A stretch of DNA of 64,000 bases, taken from positions 6,106 to 70,105 of the forward strand of contig CAMTUJ010000014.1 of assembly GCA_947084925.1 (NCBI GenBank), read 5' to 3'. A program made the position numbers and the translations under genes. Of the stretch, positions 23,155 to 31,976 are shown piece after piece (positions within the stretch are counted from its first letter, which is position 1; every line of letters starts with the position of its first letter). Source of the DNA: JAGPUQ01 sp947084925. Its GTDB lineage: Bacteria; Pseudomonadota; Gammaproteobacteria; Pseudomonadales; Porticoccaceae. The notes beneath the pieces were generated by a model. The model made no database searches. It worked only from the letters and a program-made list of their open reading frames with translations, and was not told the origin of the DNA.

Positions 23155-25728
23155 ATGAGACAGGATCGCCTCACCAACGCATTACAGCAGGCGCTGGCCG
23201 ATGCCCAGTCGCTTGCCATCGGCCGCGACCATACGGCGGTCGAGCCGGTTCATCTGCTGATTGCGCTGTTGCGCCAGTCCGGCGGCTCGGTGCGCCCCAT
23301 GCTGTCCCAGGCGGGATTCGATCTCGCGGGTCTGGAAGGGGAGCTGGAAGCCCAGTTGCAGCGTCTGGCGGTGATCAAAAATCCCACCGGCGACATCACT
23401 ATCTCGCCCGATCTGATGCGGTTGCTGAACCTCGCCGACAAACAGGCGCAGCAGCAGGGCGACCAGTTCATCGCGGCGGAAACCGTGCTGCTGGCGGCTT
23501 TCGATCAGAGCGGGCCATTGGCGGCGGCGCTCAACAAATTCGGCGGCAAACAGCAGTTGAAAGCCGTCATCGACCAGGTACGTGGAGGAGAAACCGTGCA
23601 GAGTGCCGATGCCGAAAGCCAGCGCCAGGCGCTGGACAAGTACACCGTCGATCTCACCGAGCGCGCCCGTGCCGGCAAGCTCGATCCGGTGATCGGCCGC
23701 GACGACGAAATCCGCCGCACCATTCAGGTTTTGCAGCGCCGCACCAAGAACAACCCGGTGCTGATCGGCGAGCCCGGCGTGGGCAAGACCGCGATTGTGG
23801 AAGGGCTGGCGCAGCGCATCATCAACGGTGAAGTGCCCGAGGGCCTCAAAAACAAGCGGGTGCTGTCCCTCGACATGGGCACGCTGATCGCCGGCGCCAA
23901 ATTTCGCGGCGAGTTCGAGGAGCGTCTCAAAGCGGTGCTCAACGAGCTCGGCAAGGCCGAAGGCCAGGTGATCCTGTTCATCGACGAACTGCACACCATG
24001 GTCGGCGCCGGCAAGGCCGAAGGTTCCATGGATGCCGGCAACATGCTGAAGCCGGCGCTGGCGCGCGGCGAACTGCACTGCGTCGGCGCCACTACGCTCG
24101 ACGAGTACCGCCAGTACATCGAGAAGGACGCGGCCCTGGAGCGACGCTTTCAGAAAGTGCTGGTGGACGAACCCTCGGAAGAGGACACCATCGCGATCCT
24201 GCGCGGCCTCAAGGAGCGCTACGAAAAACACCACAATGTCAGCATCACCGATTCGGCCATCATCGCCGCCGCCAAACTCTCGCAGCGCTACATCACCGAC
24301 CGCCAGTTGCCGGACAAGGCCATCGACCTGATCGACGAGGCGGCGAGCCGCATCCGCATGGAAATGGATTCCAAGCCGGAAGAGATGGATCGTCTCGACC
24401 GGCGTCTGATCCAGCTCAAGATGGAGCGCGAGGTGGTGAAGAAGGAAAAAGACAAGGAGTCGCGGCAGCGCCTGGCCGATCTGGAAACGGACATCGCCGC
24501 GATCGAGCGCGAATACTCCGACCTCGAAGAAATCTGGAAGGCGGAAAAAGCTTCCCTGCAGGAAGCGGGCAAGATTCGCGAGGAGCTGGACAGGCGTCGC
24601 AACGAGTTTGATGCCGCCCGTCGCGGCGGTGATCTGTCGAAGATGTCCGAATTGCAGTACGGCATCATTCCCGAGCTTGAGCGCAAACTGGTTCTGGCCA
24701 GCGAGGCCGAGACCCGGGAGCGGCACTTGCTGCGCGACAAGGTGACCGACGAGGAGATCGCGGAAGTCGTGGCGCGCTGGACCGGCATTCCGGTCGCCAA
24801 GATGCTCGAAGGCGACCGCGAAAAACTGCTGCGCATGGAGGATGCCCTGCACCGGCGGGTGCTGGGCCAGGAGGAAGCCGTGGTCGCGGTCGCCAACGCC
24901 GTGCGGCGCTCGCGGGCGGGGCTTTCGGATCCCAATCGCCCGAACGGTTCCTTTCTGTTTCTGGGGCCCACCGGCGTCGGCAAGACCGAGCTGTGCAAGG
25001 CGTTGGCCGAATTCCTGTTCGATACCGAAGAGGCCATGGTGCGCATCGACATGTCGGAATTCATGGAGAAGCATTCGGTGGCCCGTCTGATCGGAGCACC
25101 GCCCGGTTACGTCGGCTACGAAGAGGGCGGTTATCTGACCGAGGCGGTACGGCGCCGGCCTTATTCGGTCTTGCTGCTGGACGAGGTCGAGAAAGCGCAT
25201 CCCGATGTGTTCAACGTGCTGTTACAGGTACTCGACGACGGCCGCCTAACCGATGGCCAGGGCCGCACTGTCGATTTCCGCAACACGGTGATCGTGATGA
25301 CGTCGAACCTGGGCTCCGACATCATTCAACGTCTGGCCGGTGAAGAACACTACGAAAAAATGAAGGCGGCGGTGATGATCGAGGTGGGCAGCCACTTCCG
25401 CCCCGAATTCATCAATCGCATCGACGAAGTGGTGGTGTTTCATCCCCTCGCGCGGGAGCAGATTCGCGGTATCGCCGAGATTCAGCTCGGCTATCTGCGT
25501 CGCCGTCTGGCGGAACGCGAGTACGGTCTTGAGGTGAGCGACGCGGTGATGGACTTGCTGTGCGAGGCGGGTTTCGATCCGGTCTACGGTGCGCGGCCCC
25601 TGAAGCGGCAGATTCAGCAGCTCATCGAAAACCCGCTGGCCCAGGCCATGCTCGCCGGAAAATTTGCGCCGGGCGAGACGATCCGCGCCGGGCTGCGGGA
25701 TGGTGCGGTTGAGTTCGTCAGCGGCTGA
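23155..25728 (+). CDS. clpB: ClpB, AAA+ disaggregase
   Basis: At 857 residues this is full-length ClpB. It has the N-terminal Clp_N repeats (HTAVEPVHLLIALL), the first AAA+ module with Walker A GEPGVGKT near residue 206 and the second with GPTGVGKT near 604. A coiled-coil middle domain (about 400-530, rich in E, K and R heptads) separates the two, which distinguishes ClpB from ClpA and ClpC. With DnaK it rescues aggregated proteins. It is monocistronic, with a heat-shock-like promoter upstream and a palindromic element downstream. Confidence 0.98.
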   Translation: MRQDRLTNALQQALADAQSLAIGRDHTAVEPVHLLIALLRQSGGSVRPMLSQAGFDLAGLEGELEAQLQRLAVIKNPTGDITISPDLMRLLNLADKQAQQQGDQFIAAETVLLAAFDQSGPLAAALNKFGGKQQLKAVIDQVRGGETVQSADAESQRQALDKYTVDLTERARAGKLDPVIGRDDEIRRTIQVLQRRTKNNPVLIGEPGVGKTAIVEGLAQRIINGEVPEGLKNKRVLSLDMGTLIAGAKFRGEFEERLKAVLNELGKAEGQVILFIDELHTMVGAGKAEGSMDAGNMLKPALARGELHCVGATTLDEYRQYIEKDAALERRFQKVLVDEPSEEDTIAILRGLKERYEKHHNVSITDSAIIAAAKLSQRYITDRQLPDKAIDLIDEAASRIRMEMDSKPEEMDRLDRRLIQLKMEREVVKKEKDKESRQRLADLETDIAAIEREYSDLEEIWKAEKASLQEAGKIREELDRRRNEFDAARRGGDLSKMSELQYGIIPELERKLVLASEAETRERHLLRDKVTDEEIAEVVARWTGIPVAKMLEGDREKLLRMEDALHRRVLGQEEAVVAVANAVRRSRAGLSDPNRPNGSFLFLGPTGVGKTELCKALAEFLFDTEEAMVRIDMSEFMEKHSVARLIGAPPGYVGYEEGGYLTEAVRRRPYSVLLLDEVEKAHPDVFNVLLQVLDDGRLTDGQGRTVDFRNTVIVMTSNLGSDIIQRLAGEEHYEKMKAAVMIEVGSHFRPEFINRIDEVVVFHPLAREQIRGIAEIQLGYLRRRLAEREYGLEVSDAVMDLLCEAGFDPVYGARPLKRQIQQLIENPLAQAMLAGKFAPGETIRAGLRDGAVEFVSG

Positions 25729-25749
25729 TCAGCCGCCATTACCCGCTAA

Positions 25750-25890
25750 CAGGTTGCTGAAAAACGTCGCGAGGGGGCCAGATGCGAGGCGCACGGCGCG
25801 CAGCGACCGAGACCTATCAAGTCGATAGGCGAGGGAGCGAGCACCGCGCAACGAAGCAGATGGTGCCCGCAGCAGTTTTTCAGCAACCTG
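25750..25890. mobile_element. Palindromic intergenic element (MITE-like) between clpB and cpdA
   Basis: The 16-mer CAGGTTGCTGAAAAAC (25750-25765) is mirrored exactly at 25875-25890, enclosing 109 bases with an internal hairpin CCTATC-AAGTC-GATAGG. There is no coding capacity. The same end sequence occurs alone after iscS. The outer edge on the right directly touches the cpdA TAG stop codon (25893-25891). The terminal inverted repeats and multi-copy occurrence suggest a miniature mobile element; a dispersed extragenic palindrome is the alternative. Confidence 0.7.
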
Positions 25891-26682
25891 CTAATAGCCG
25901 GCCAGTTGCTTGTCCACGCGCGTGAGACCCTGCGCCAGGAACACCACGTCCGTGGTCAGGGAGCCATCCGCATGCAGGTTGATCCGGCGATAGCCGGGCG
26001 GCTGCTCACTGAGGGCGAAATCGCGACTCGCCGCGCGAAACTGAAAACAGGTCGCCGGCGTCGTGTACAGCTCGGTGCCGGCCCAGTGGGCGTGGAATTC
26101 CTGATGGACGTGGCCGGTGAAAATCCCGCGCACATTGGCGTGTCGACGCAGGATTGCTTCCAGATGCTCCGCGTTGTCGATGCGCTGGGCGTCCAGCCAG
26201 GCGCAGCCGATCGGGATCGGCGGGTGGTGCATGAGCAGCAGCGTCGGGGCCAGCGGATCCTCCGCCAGGCAGTGCGCCAGAAAGCCGAGTTCTTCGTCGG
26301 CGAGATGCCCTCCCACCCGCTCCGGTTGCGCGGTGTTGAGGGAAATCACGCGCCAGTCGCCCAGTTCCAGCAGCGGCCAGTAGGGGGCGGCGGTGAAACC
26401 CTCCTGGATGACGCGGGCGTCGTCGTGGTTGCCCGGCAGCCACTGGTAAGGTAATTCCAGGAACTGCATTTGCTGGGTAAACAGGCGATAGGCTTCAGTC
26501 GCGCCTTCCGCCGCGATATCGCCGGTGACGCAGATGAGGTCCGGCGGCAGCGCCAGGCCGCCGATTTCCGCGAGCACCAGACGCAGGGTTTCCAGGGTCT
26601 CCACACCAGCTAGCCGGTAATCGCGCCGGGGGCCGATATGGGGATCGGTGATCTGGATCAGGTGTTGGGTGTCGACGTCCAT
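25891..26682 (-). CDS. cpdA: CpdA, 3',5'-cyclic-AMP phosphodiesterase (class III)
   Basis: The calcineurin-like metallophosphoesterase motifs are complete: DPHIG near residue 13, GDIAAEG, GNHDD, HHPPIPIG and GHVHQEFH. CpdA hydrolyses cAMP and so moderates CRP signalling. At 263 residues it is slightly shorter than the E. coli enzyme (275). It is the last gene of yqiB-cpdA in the nudF-yqiB-cpdA unit, the same order as in E. coli beside tolC. Its TAG stop abuts a repeat element, so insertion may have reshaped its end. Confidence 0.9.
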   Translation of the reverse strand: MDVDTQHLIQITDPHIGPRRDYRLAGVETLETLRLVLAEIGGLALPPDLICVTGDIAAEGATEAYRLFTQQMQFLELPYQWLPGNHDDARVIQEGFTAAPYWPLLELGDWRVISLNTAQPERVGGHLADEELGFLAHCLAEDPLAPTLLLMHHPPIPIGCAWLDAQRIDNAEHLEAILRRHANVRGIFTGHVHQEFHAHWAGTELYTTPATCFQFRAASRDFALSEQPPGYRRINLHADGSLTTDVVFLAQGLTRVDKQLAGY

Positions 26683-26713
26683 GGCTCACGCGCTCCGCGG
26701 ACGCCGCCGCGCG

Positions 26714-27157
26714 TCAGGGCACGGGGCAGTCGGCCGCGACGAAGCCCAGCGCCAGGCAGGCAGCCAGCCATTCGCCGAGGAAGCGGTTCCACTGGGCTTT
26801 CTCATCGGGTTGCAGCATCCTCCGGTTCGGATAGCTCTGGCGCGGCCAGATATTGCGTTCGCTTTCGCAGGCGACCACTTCGGCAAGCAGGGCATCGTGG
26901 TAAATGCGCACCACCAGCAGGGGTGGGTTCAACCACCAGGACCGCCCGGGTTCCTGCTGCCGCAGCGTGAGCACCGTGGTGTGGGCGCTGCGTTCGCGCA
27001 CCGCGAACACCACTTCGAGCTGGTCGCGGCCACTGATGCCGAGACGGCGTTCATCCTGCGCCGCCATGTCCGGAAACAGCTTTGCGAGCCGACGGTAGTT
27101 GGCTTCGCAGTCGGCCATGAAGCCTTTCAGGTTGACCTTGTAGCGCGTTCGTCTCAC
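26714..27157 (-). CDS. yqiB: YqiB-family (DUF1249) protein
   Basis: The 147-residue protein has the DUF1249 core: YHDALLAEVVACE, then SYPNRRMLQPDEKAQWNRFL and a C-terminal LAACLALGF. The function is unknown. GTG 27157 is chosen because it aligns the N-terminus with the E. coli homologue (RTRYKVNLKGFMADCE against a similar block); the frame extends further but without family similarity. It lies between nudF and cpdA as in E. coli, with gaps of about 30 bases on each side, so the three genes are probably cotranscribed. Confidence 0.85.
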   Translation of the reverse strand: MRRTRYKVNLKGFMADCEANYRRLAKLFPDMAAQDERRLGISGRDQLEVVFAVRERSAHTTVLTLRQQEPGRSWWLNPPLLVVRIYHDALLAEVVACESERNIWPRQSYPNRRMLQPDEKAQWNRFLGEWLAACLALGFVAADCPVP

Positions 27158-27192
27158 TACCTCAATTCCCCGTTGGTGGTCCTGTGGACTGG

Positions 27193-27861
27193 TTACGGAT
27201 CGCGCCGTCCGTGGGTCGCCAAACCGTGAAGCCGGTCGCGGTTCAACGCCAGCCATTGCAGGCAGACGATGGTGGCGGCGTTGTTGTAGGCGCCGGCCGC
27301 CAGCGTTGCCAATACGTCCGCCTCGGGCAGCACATGGAGGCGGATGTCTTCGTGTTCATGGGCGAGACCGAAACAACCCTCGCGGCCATGCAGATCGGTG
27401 AGCCCGCAGAACAGCGTCATGCTTTCTTCGGTACCGCCGGGGCTCACCAGGTAACGGCAGATCGGCTCCAGCGTCAACGCGTCGATGCCGGCTTCCTCGA
27501 TGGTTTCGCGCCGCGCCACGGCGGCCACATCTTCGCCCGGTTTCAGCATGCCCGCCACGACCTCCATTAACCAGGGGCCGCCGGGTTCGGCCAGCGCGCC
27601 GACGCGAAACTGTTCCACCAGACCCACCAGGCGGCGCTCCGGATCGTAGAGCAGCACGCCCACCGCCGCGCCGCGCACAAACAGCTCCCGCGTCATGGGC
27701 CGGCTCCAGCCTCCCGCGAACAGCCGGTGGCGCAGACTGACGGTGTCGAGCGAAAAAAACCCCTGATAGCGGGTCGTGCGTTCCAGGATTTCCACATCCT
27801 GCGCCCCGAGCGGCGCCGGAGGCAACGTTGTCGCAGGTGCGGATCGATCGTGTTTGTTCAT
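27193..27861 (-). CDS. nudF: NudF, ADP-ribose pyrophosphatase
   Basis: This Nudix hydrolase splits ADP-ribose (and ADP-sugars) into AMP and a sugar phosphate. The Nudix box is clear: GMLKPGEDVAAVARRE continuing with TIEEAGI. The proline-containing region 16 residues later (RYLVSPGGTEES) is typical of the ADP-ribose group. The 222-residue length fits. It heads nudF-yqiB-cpdA and is divergent from tolC across 112 bases containing TAGACT at 27935-27940 as a possible tolC -10. Confidence 0.93.
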   Translation of the reverse strand: MNKHDRSAPATTLPPAPLGAQDVEILERTTRYQGFFSLDTVSLRHRLFAGGWSRPMTRELFVRGAAVGVLLYDPERRLVGLVEQFRVGALAEPGGPWLMEVVAGMLKPGEDVAAVARRETIEEAGIDALTLEPICRYLVSPGGTEESMTLFCGLTDLHGREGCFGLAHEHEDIRLHVLPEADVLATLAAGAYNNAATIVCLQWLALNRDRLHGLATHGRRDP

Positions 27862-27973
27862 CAGGCTCCAGAAGCGGTTCGGCGCGCCTTGTCGCGCCGG
27901 GCCAAGGGTATCACGCCGTAAATTTCATATCTGGTAGACTCCGGTCCATCAAAAATTCCACAGGATCAGAATC

Positions 27974-29407
27974 ATGCGGAAAACCAGCGCGCGGTTGGCA
28001 TGCGCTTCACTGGCGGCGGTGTTGTTCAGCACCGGGCTTCGGGCCGAAACCCTGCTCGAAATCTATGATCTGGCGATGGGCAACGCGCCCCAGCTCAAAG
28101 CGGCGGAAGCCACCTATAAAGCCGGTCAGGAAGCCCTGCCGCAGGCGCGCGCCGCCCTGCTGCCCAGCATCACCGGCTCGGTCGGTGTTCAGGAAGGGCG
28201 GGGGACACAGCACAACTCCCGCGTGCTCGGCGCCGACTTTCTGGCCCAGTCGATCGGTGATTATCACGATGCCACGGAAGCGTATCGCCTGTCCCTGACC
28301 CAGCCGGTGTTCGATCTGCCCGCGTGGTTCAACTTCCAGCGCGGCAAGGATCTGGATCAACGCGCCGCTGCCCAGTTCGCCGCCGACCAGCAGAGCATCG
28401 TGCTCGACGTCACCGATGCCTATTTCGGTGTGTTGCGCGCCAACGAAAATCTGACCCTGGCGGAAGCCGAGGAGCGCGCCATAGGTCGCCAGCTCGAGCA
28501 AACCAAAGAGCGCTTTGACGTGGGATTGCTGCCGATCACCGATGTGCATGAAGCACAGGCTGCCTTCGACGGCGCCACGGTCAACACGCTGGAAGCCAAG
28601 AGCGCGCTCGATATCGCTTTCGAGGCGTTGGAAGTTCTGACCGGAAAACCTCACGAACAAATCACCGGGCTGGCCAGGGATTTCCCCATCACCAAGCCCG
28701 AGCCGATCGACCGCGAGTCCTGGGTACAGTTTGCGCAGACCAACAATTTTGCGCTGCGTGTGGCCAGGCTGGATGTGGATGCGGCGGACAAGGCCGCGAC
28801 GGCCGCGAGGGCCGAACACCTGCCGAAAGTGACCGCCTCGCTGGATTACCAAAAAAACCTGTACGACGGCACGCTGCACCGCGACGGCGGCCTGATCAAT
28901 CAGCAGGGCCTCCCGGATGCAGCGGTGAGTCAGCCGTTTTCCACCGACCTGGAATCCACGGTGCTGGGTCTGCACCTGAACGCCCCGCTCTATTCCGGTG
29001 GTGCCACCAGTTCCCGGGAGCGACAGGCGTACCAGGAGCGTATCCGCAGTCAGGAAAACTATGTGCTGGCGCAGCGGACCACCACGCAGCGCGCGCGTTC
29101 CCAGCACCTCCAGGTGTTGACCGATGCCGCGCGCATCAGCGCGCGCGCCCAGGCGATCACGTCGGCGCAGAGCGCGCTCGATGCCACCCAGGCGGGCTAT
29201 GAGGTGGGTACGCGCAATATCGTCGATGTGTTGATTTCGCAACGTACCCTTTATCAGGCGCAACGCGATTACGCCAATGCGCGCTTCGACTACATCAACA
29301 GCATGCTGCGGCTGAGGGAAGTGGCCGGGCAACTGAGCCCCGGCGATGTCGAACAGCTCAATCGCTGGCTCGATGCCGGCCTCACGGTGGGCAAAGCGGT
29401 TCGATAA
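27974..29407 (+). CDS. tolC: TolC-family outer-membrane efflux channel
   Basis: A signal peptide (residues 1-24, cleavage near LRA-ET) precedes two OEP repeats, each with the long periplasmic helices of the TolC barrel-tunnel (LLEIYDLAMGNAPQLKAAEAT, then a second copy around residue 250). TolC forms the exit duct for drug efflux and type I secretion. At 477 residues it matches TolC itself better than multidrug lipoprotein OprM types, since no lipobox cysteine is present. Its last 26 bases overlap the convergent waaA end. Confidence 0.93.
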   Translation: MRKTSARLACASLAAVLFSTGLRAETLLEIYDLAMGNAPQLKAAEATYKAGQEALPQARAALLPSITGSVGVQEGRGTQHNSRVLGADFLAQSIGDYHDATEAYRLSLTQPVFDLPAWFNFQRGKDLDQRAAAQFAADQQSIVLDVTDAYFGVLRANENLTLAEAEERAIGRQLEQTKERFDVGLLPITDVHEAQAAFDGATVNTLEAKSALDIAFEALEVLTGKPHEQITGLARDFPITKPEPIDRESWVQFAQTNNFALRVARLDVDAADKAATAARAEHLPKVTASLDYQKNLYDGTLHRDGGLINQQGLPDAAVSQPFSTDLESTVLGLHLNAPLYSGGATSSRERQAYQERIRSQENYVLAQRTTTQRARSQHLQVLTDAARISARAQAITSAQSALDATQAGYEVGTRNIVDVLISQRTLYQAQRDYANARFDYINSMLRLREVAGQLSPGDVEQLNRWLDAGLTVGKAVR

Positions 29408-30653
29408 CCGCCGCCAGTCGCGCCAGGGCGCCGCGGTTGGCCTCGGCTACCGCGCGCGCCGCCGCCCCGATCGTCGCGCGATGGTCCGGTTCCGTCAGTA
29501 ATTCGATGACCGCGGATGCGAGCTCTGCCGCGGAGCAGACACGCAGTCCGCCGGCGTTCAGCAACAGCGCCGCAGCCTCGGCGAAGTTGAACAGATGCGG
29601 CCCGGCCAGTACCGGACGTCCCCAGGCGGCGGGCTCGATCAGATTGTGACCGCCCACCGGCACCAGACTTCCCCCGACGAAAACCACATCCGCGGCACCG
29701 CAAAACATGAGCAGCTCGCCCATGGTGTCGCCCAGCAGCACCTGGGTTTCCGGCGCCACGACGCCAGCCTCGGAACGGCGCCGGGTCGTGAAGCCGGCGC
29801 GGCGGCAGGCGACCTCCACCGCCGCAAAGCGTTCCGGATGGCGCGGCACCAGCACCAGCAGAGCAGCGGGCAGGACGCGCAGGATTTCGGCGTGGGCCGC
29901 CAGTATCGGTTCGTCCTCGCCCGCGTGGGTGCTGGCGGCAAGCCACACCGGACGCGGCCCGGATCCGGCCCAGGCTGTGTGCAGCGCGGCGGCCCGGGCG
30001 CGCAGTTCGGGGCTCAGGTCGAGATCGAACTTGAGATTGCCGGTGATCCGCAATTTGTCCGGCGCCAGTCCCAGTGCCAGCAAGCGCTGACCATCGACGG
30101 AAGTTTGCGCCGCGACCCGGGTCAGCACGCGCAGCATGGGCGCGGTGAGAAGTTTCACTTTCGCATAGCCCCGCGCCGAGCGCGCCGAGAGCCGCGCGTT
30201 GGCGAGCACCACCGGAATCCCCCGTGCCGCGCAGGCGTGCAGCAGGTTGGGCCAGAGCTCGGTTTCCATGATGACCAGCAGCGCGGGCTGGACGCGGCGC
30301 AGGAAGCGGGCCACGGCGTCGGGAAAATCGTAGGGCGCGTAGCAATGGGCGACACCGGTGCCGAACAGCGCGCGCACCCGCTGCGAGCCGGTCGGCGTGG
30401 TGGTGGTCACCAGCAGCGTCGCGTGGGGGTGGTGGGTCCGCAAGTGCCGGATCAGCGGCGCGGCGGCGAGCGTCTCGCCAACCGACACCGCGTGTACCCA
30501 GATCACGGGTCCGGACAGCGGCGCGACCCAGCCGAACCGTTCGCCCCGGCGGCGCGCGTAGTCCGGCGCGCGGCGCGCGCGCCAGCACAGGCGCAGCAGT
30601 ACCGCGGGCAGCAGCAGATACAGCAACAGGGAATAGAGCAGGCGGGCAGGCAC
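29382..30653 (-). CDS. waaA: WaaA (KdtA), Kdo transferase
   Basis: WaaA adds Kdo to lipid A precursor at the inner membrane. An N-terminal membrane anchor (LLYSLLLYLLLPAVLL) is followed by the GT30 glycosyltransferase: GERFG, HAVSVGETLAA with the catalytic glutamate, METELWPNLL, and VGGSLVPVGGHNLIEPA. GTG 30653 is preferred over the ATG 45 bases upstream because a GGAGGA sits 5 bases before it and the N-terminus then matches known WaaA. The length is 423 residues. The gene is convergent with tolC, overlapping it by 26 bases. Confidence 0.95.
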   Translation of the reverse strand: MPARLLYSLLLYLLLPAVLLRLCWRARRAPDYARRRGERFGWVAPLSGPVIWVHAVSVGETLAAAPLIRHLRTHHPHATLLVTTTTPTGSQRVRALFGTGVAHCYAPYDFPDAVARFLRRVQPALLVIMETELWPNLLHACAARGIPVVLANARLSARSARGYAKVKLLTAPMLRVLTRVAAQTSVDGQRLLALGLAPDKLRITGNLKFDLDLSPELRARAAALHTAWAGSGPRPVWLAASTHAGEDEPILAAHAEILRVLPAALLVLVPRHPERFAAVEVACRRAGFTTRRRSEAGVVAPETQVLLGDTMGELLMFCGAADVVFVGGSLVPVGGHNLIEPAAWGRPVLAGPHLFNFAEAAALLLNAGGLRVCSAAELASAVIELLTEPDHRATIGAAARAVAEANRGALARLAAVIEPLCPP

Positions 30654-30764
30654 GGTTCCTCCGGCGGGCAGCATAGCCGGAAGGCCGGGGCGATGCATGT
30701 TGCGGCGCTGTTTCCGGCAAGCCCGCTATACTGAGCTACTGCGAGTTTCCGCGATCCCCGCGCC

Positions 30765-31976
30765 ATGTCCACGCCCCCGGTCGTCAACGTCGATATCGTC
30801 ATTGTCGGCGGTGGCATCGCCGGACTCTGGCTGCTCAACGATCTGCGCAACCGGGGCTACAGCGCGATCCTGCTGGAGGCGGCCGCGCTCGGCTCAGGGC
30901 AGACGCTGGCCAGCCAGGGCATGATCCACGGGGGCATCAAGTACAGCCTGGCCGGCGCCTTGTCGGGCGCGTCCGAGGCCATCGCCGAGATGCCCGACCA
31001 CTGGCGCCGCTGCCTGCGCGGCGCGGGCGCGGTGGATCTGCGCCGCGTCCGGGTGCTCAGCGATCATTTCTACCTCTGGTCCACCGGCGCCGTCGCCGGG
31101 CGCACGATGGCGTTTCTCGCCAGCAAGGCGGTGCGCGGCCGGGTGGAATCCGTGGCCGCGGACGGGCGGCCGCCGATCTTTCGCGCGGCGGGTTTCTCCG
31201 GATCCCTGTACCGCCTGGTGGATCTGGTGCTGGATGTGCCCAGCCTGGTGGCGGCGCTCGCCGACACCTGCCCGGATGCCATTTACTCCCTCGCTGGCGC
31301 CGCGACCGCCTGGACCGCGGCGGACTGCGGACGTCTGACCCTCGACCTGCGAACCGCGACCGGCACCCGGCGCCTGGCGCCCGCGGCCTTCGTGTTCGCG
31401 GCCGGCGCCGGCAATGCCGGGCTGCTCGCGGCGATCGGCGCCGCCACCCCGGCCATGCAGCGGCGGCCGCTGCACCAGGTGATGGTCCGGCATCGCTATC
31501 CCCACGCCCTGCACGGCCATTGCCTGGGGCGCGAGACCACGCCGCGCCTGACCATTTCCAGTCATCCCGCCGGCGGCGGCGAGCAGGTCTGGTATCTGGG
31601 CGGAACGCTTGCCGAGCAGGGCGTCGGGATGGCGCCGGATGCGCTCATCGCGCTGGCCCGGCAGGAGCTGGCGGCACTGCTGCCCTGGGTCGATCTGGGG
31701 CCGGCGCGCTGGGCGACCCTGGCGGTCGAGCGCGCCGAACCCCGCCAACCACGGCGGTTGCGCCCCGATCAGGCATTCGCGGACTGGGCCGGCAATGGCG
31801 CCAATGCACTGGTCGCTTGGCCCACCAAGCTGACCCTGTGCCCGCACCTGGCCCACAGCGTGGTGGAACGGCTGACACTGCGCGGGATCACGCCGTCCGG
31901 CGCGCCCGTGCCGGTGTTGCCGCTGCCGCGCCCCGCGCTGGCCCCCACGCCCTGGGAGACCGCCTTTGGCGCCTGA
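30765..31976 (+). CDS. FAD-dependent oxidoreductase (DAO family), unknown substrate
   Basis: The N-terminal dinucleotide-binding fold IVGGGIAGLWLLNDL with an acidic strand end (LLEAAALGSGQTLASQG) and the later FVFAAGAGN place it in the D-amino-acid-oxidase/glycine-oxidase fold group. The substrate is not evident. The 403-residue protein ends 11 bases inside the aldo/keto reductase gene, so the two are translationally coupled. A similar FAD/aldo-keto pair lies near waaA in Pseudomonas (recalled), which argues for a conserved but unassigned role, perhaps in envelope metabolism. Confidence 0.82.
   Translation: MSTPPVVNVDIVIVGGGIAGLWLLNDLRNRGYSAILLEAAALGSGQTLASQGMIHGGIKYSLAGALSGASEAIAEMPDHWRRCLRGAGAVDLRRVRVLSDHFYLWSTGAVAGRTMAFLASKAVRGRVESVAADGRPPIFRAAGFSGSLYRLVDLVLDVPSLVAALADTCPDAIYSLAGAATAWTAADCGRLTLDLRTATGTRRLAPAAFVFAAGAGNAGLLAAIGAATPAMQRRPLHQVMVRHRYPHALHGHCLGRETTPRLTISSHPAGGGEQVWYLGGTLAEQGVGMAPDALIALARQELAALLPWVDLGPARWATLAVERAEPRQPRRLRPDQAFADWAGNGANALVAWPTKLTLCPHLAHSVVERLTLRGITPSGAPVPVLPLPRPALAPTPWETAFGA

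Noticed and set aside
23182..25200. A 672-codon minus-strand open frame opposite clpB.
   Set aside because: It mirrors the clpB codon pattern and lacks a plausible ribosome-binding site or domain.
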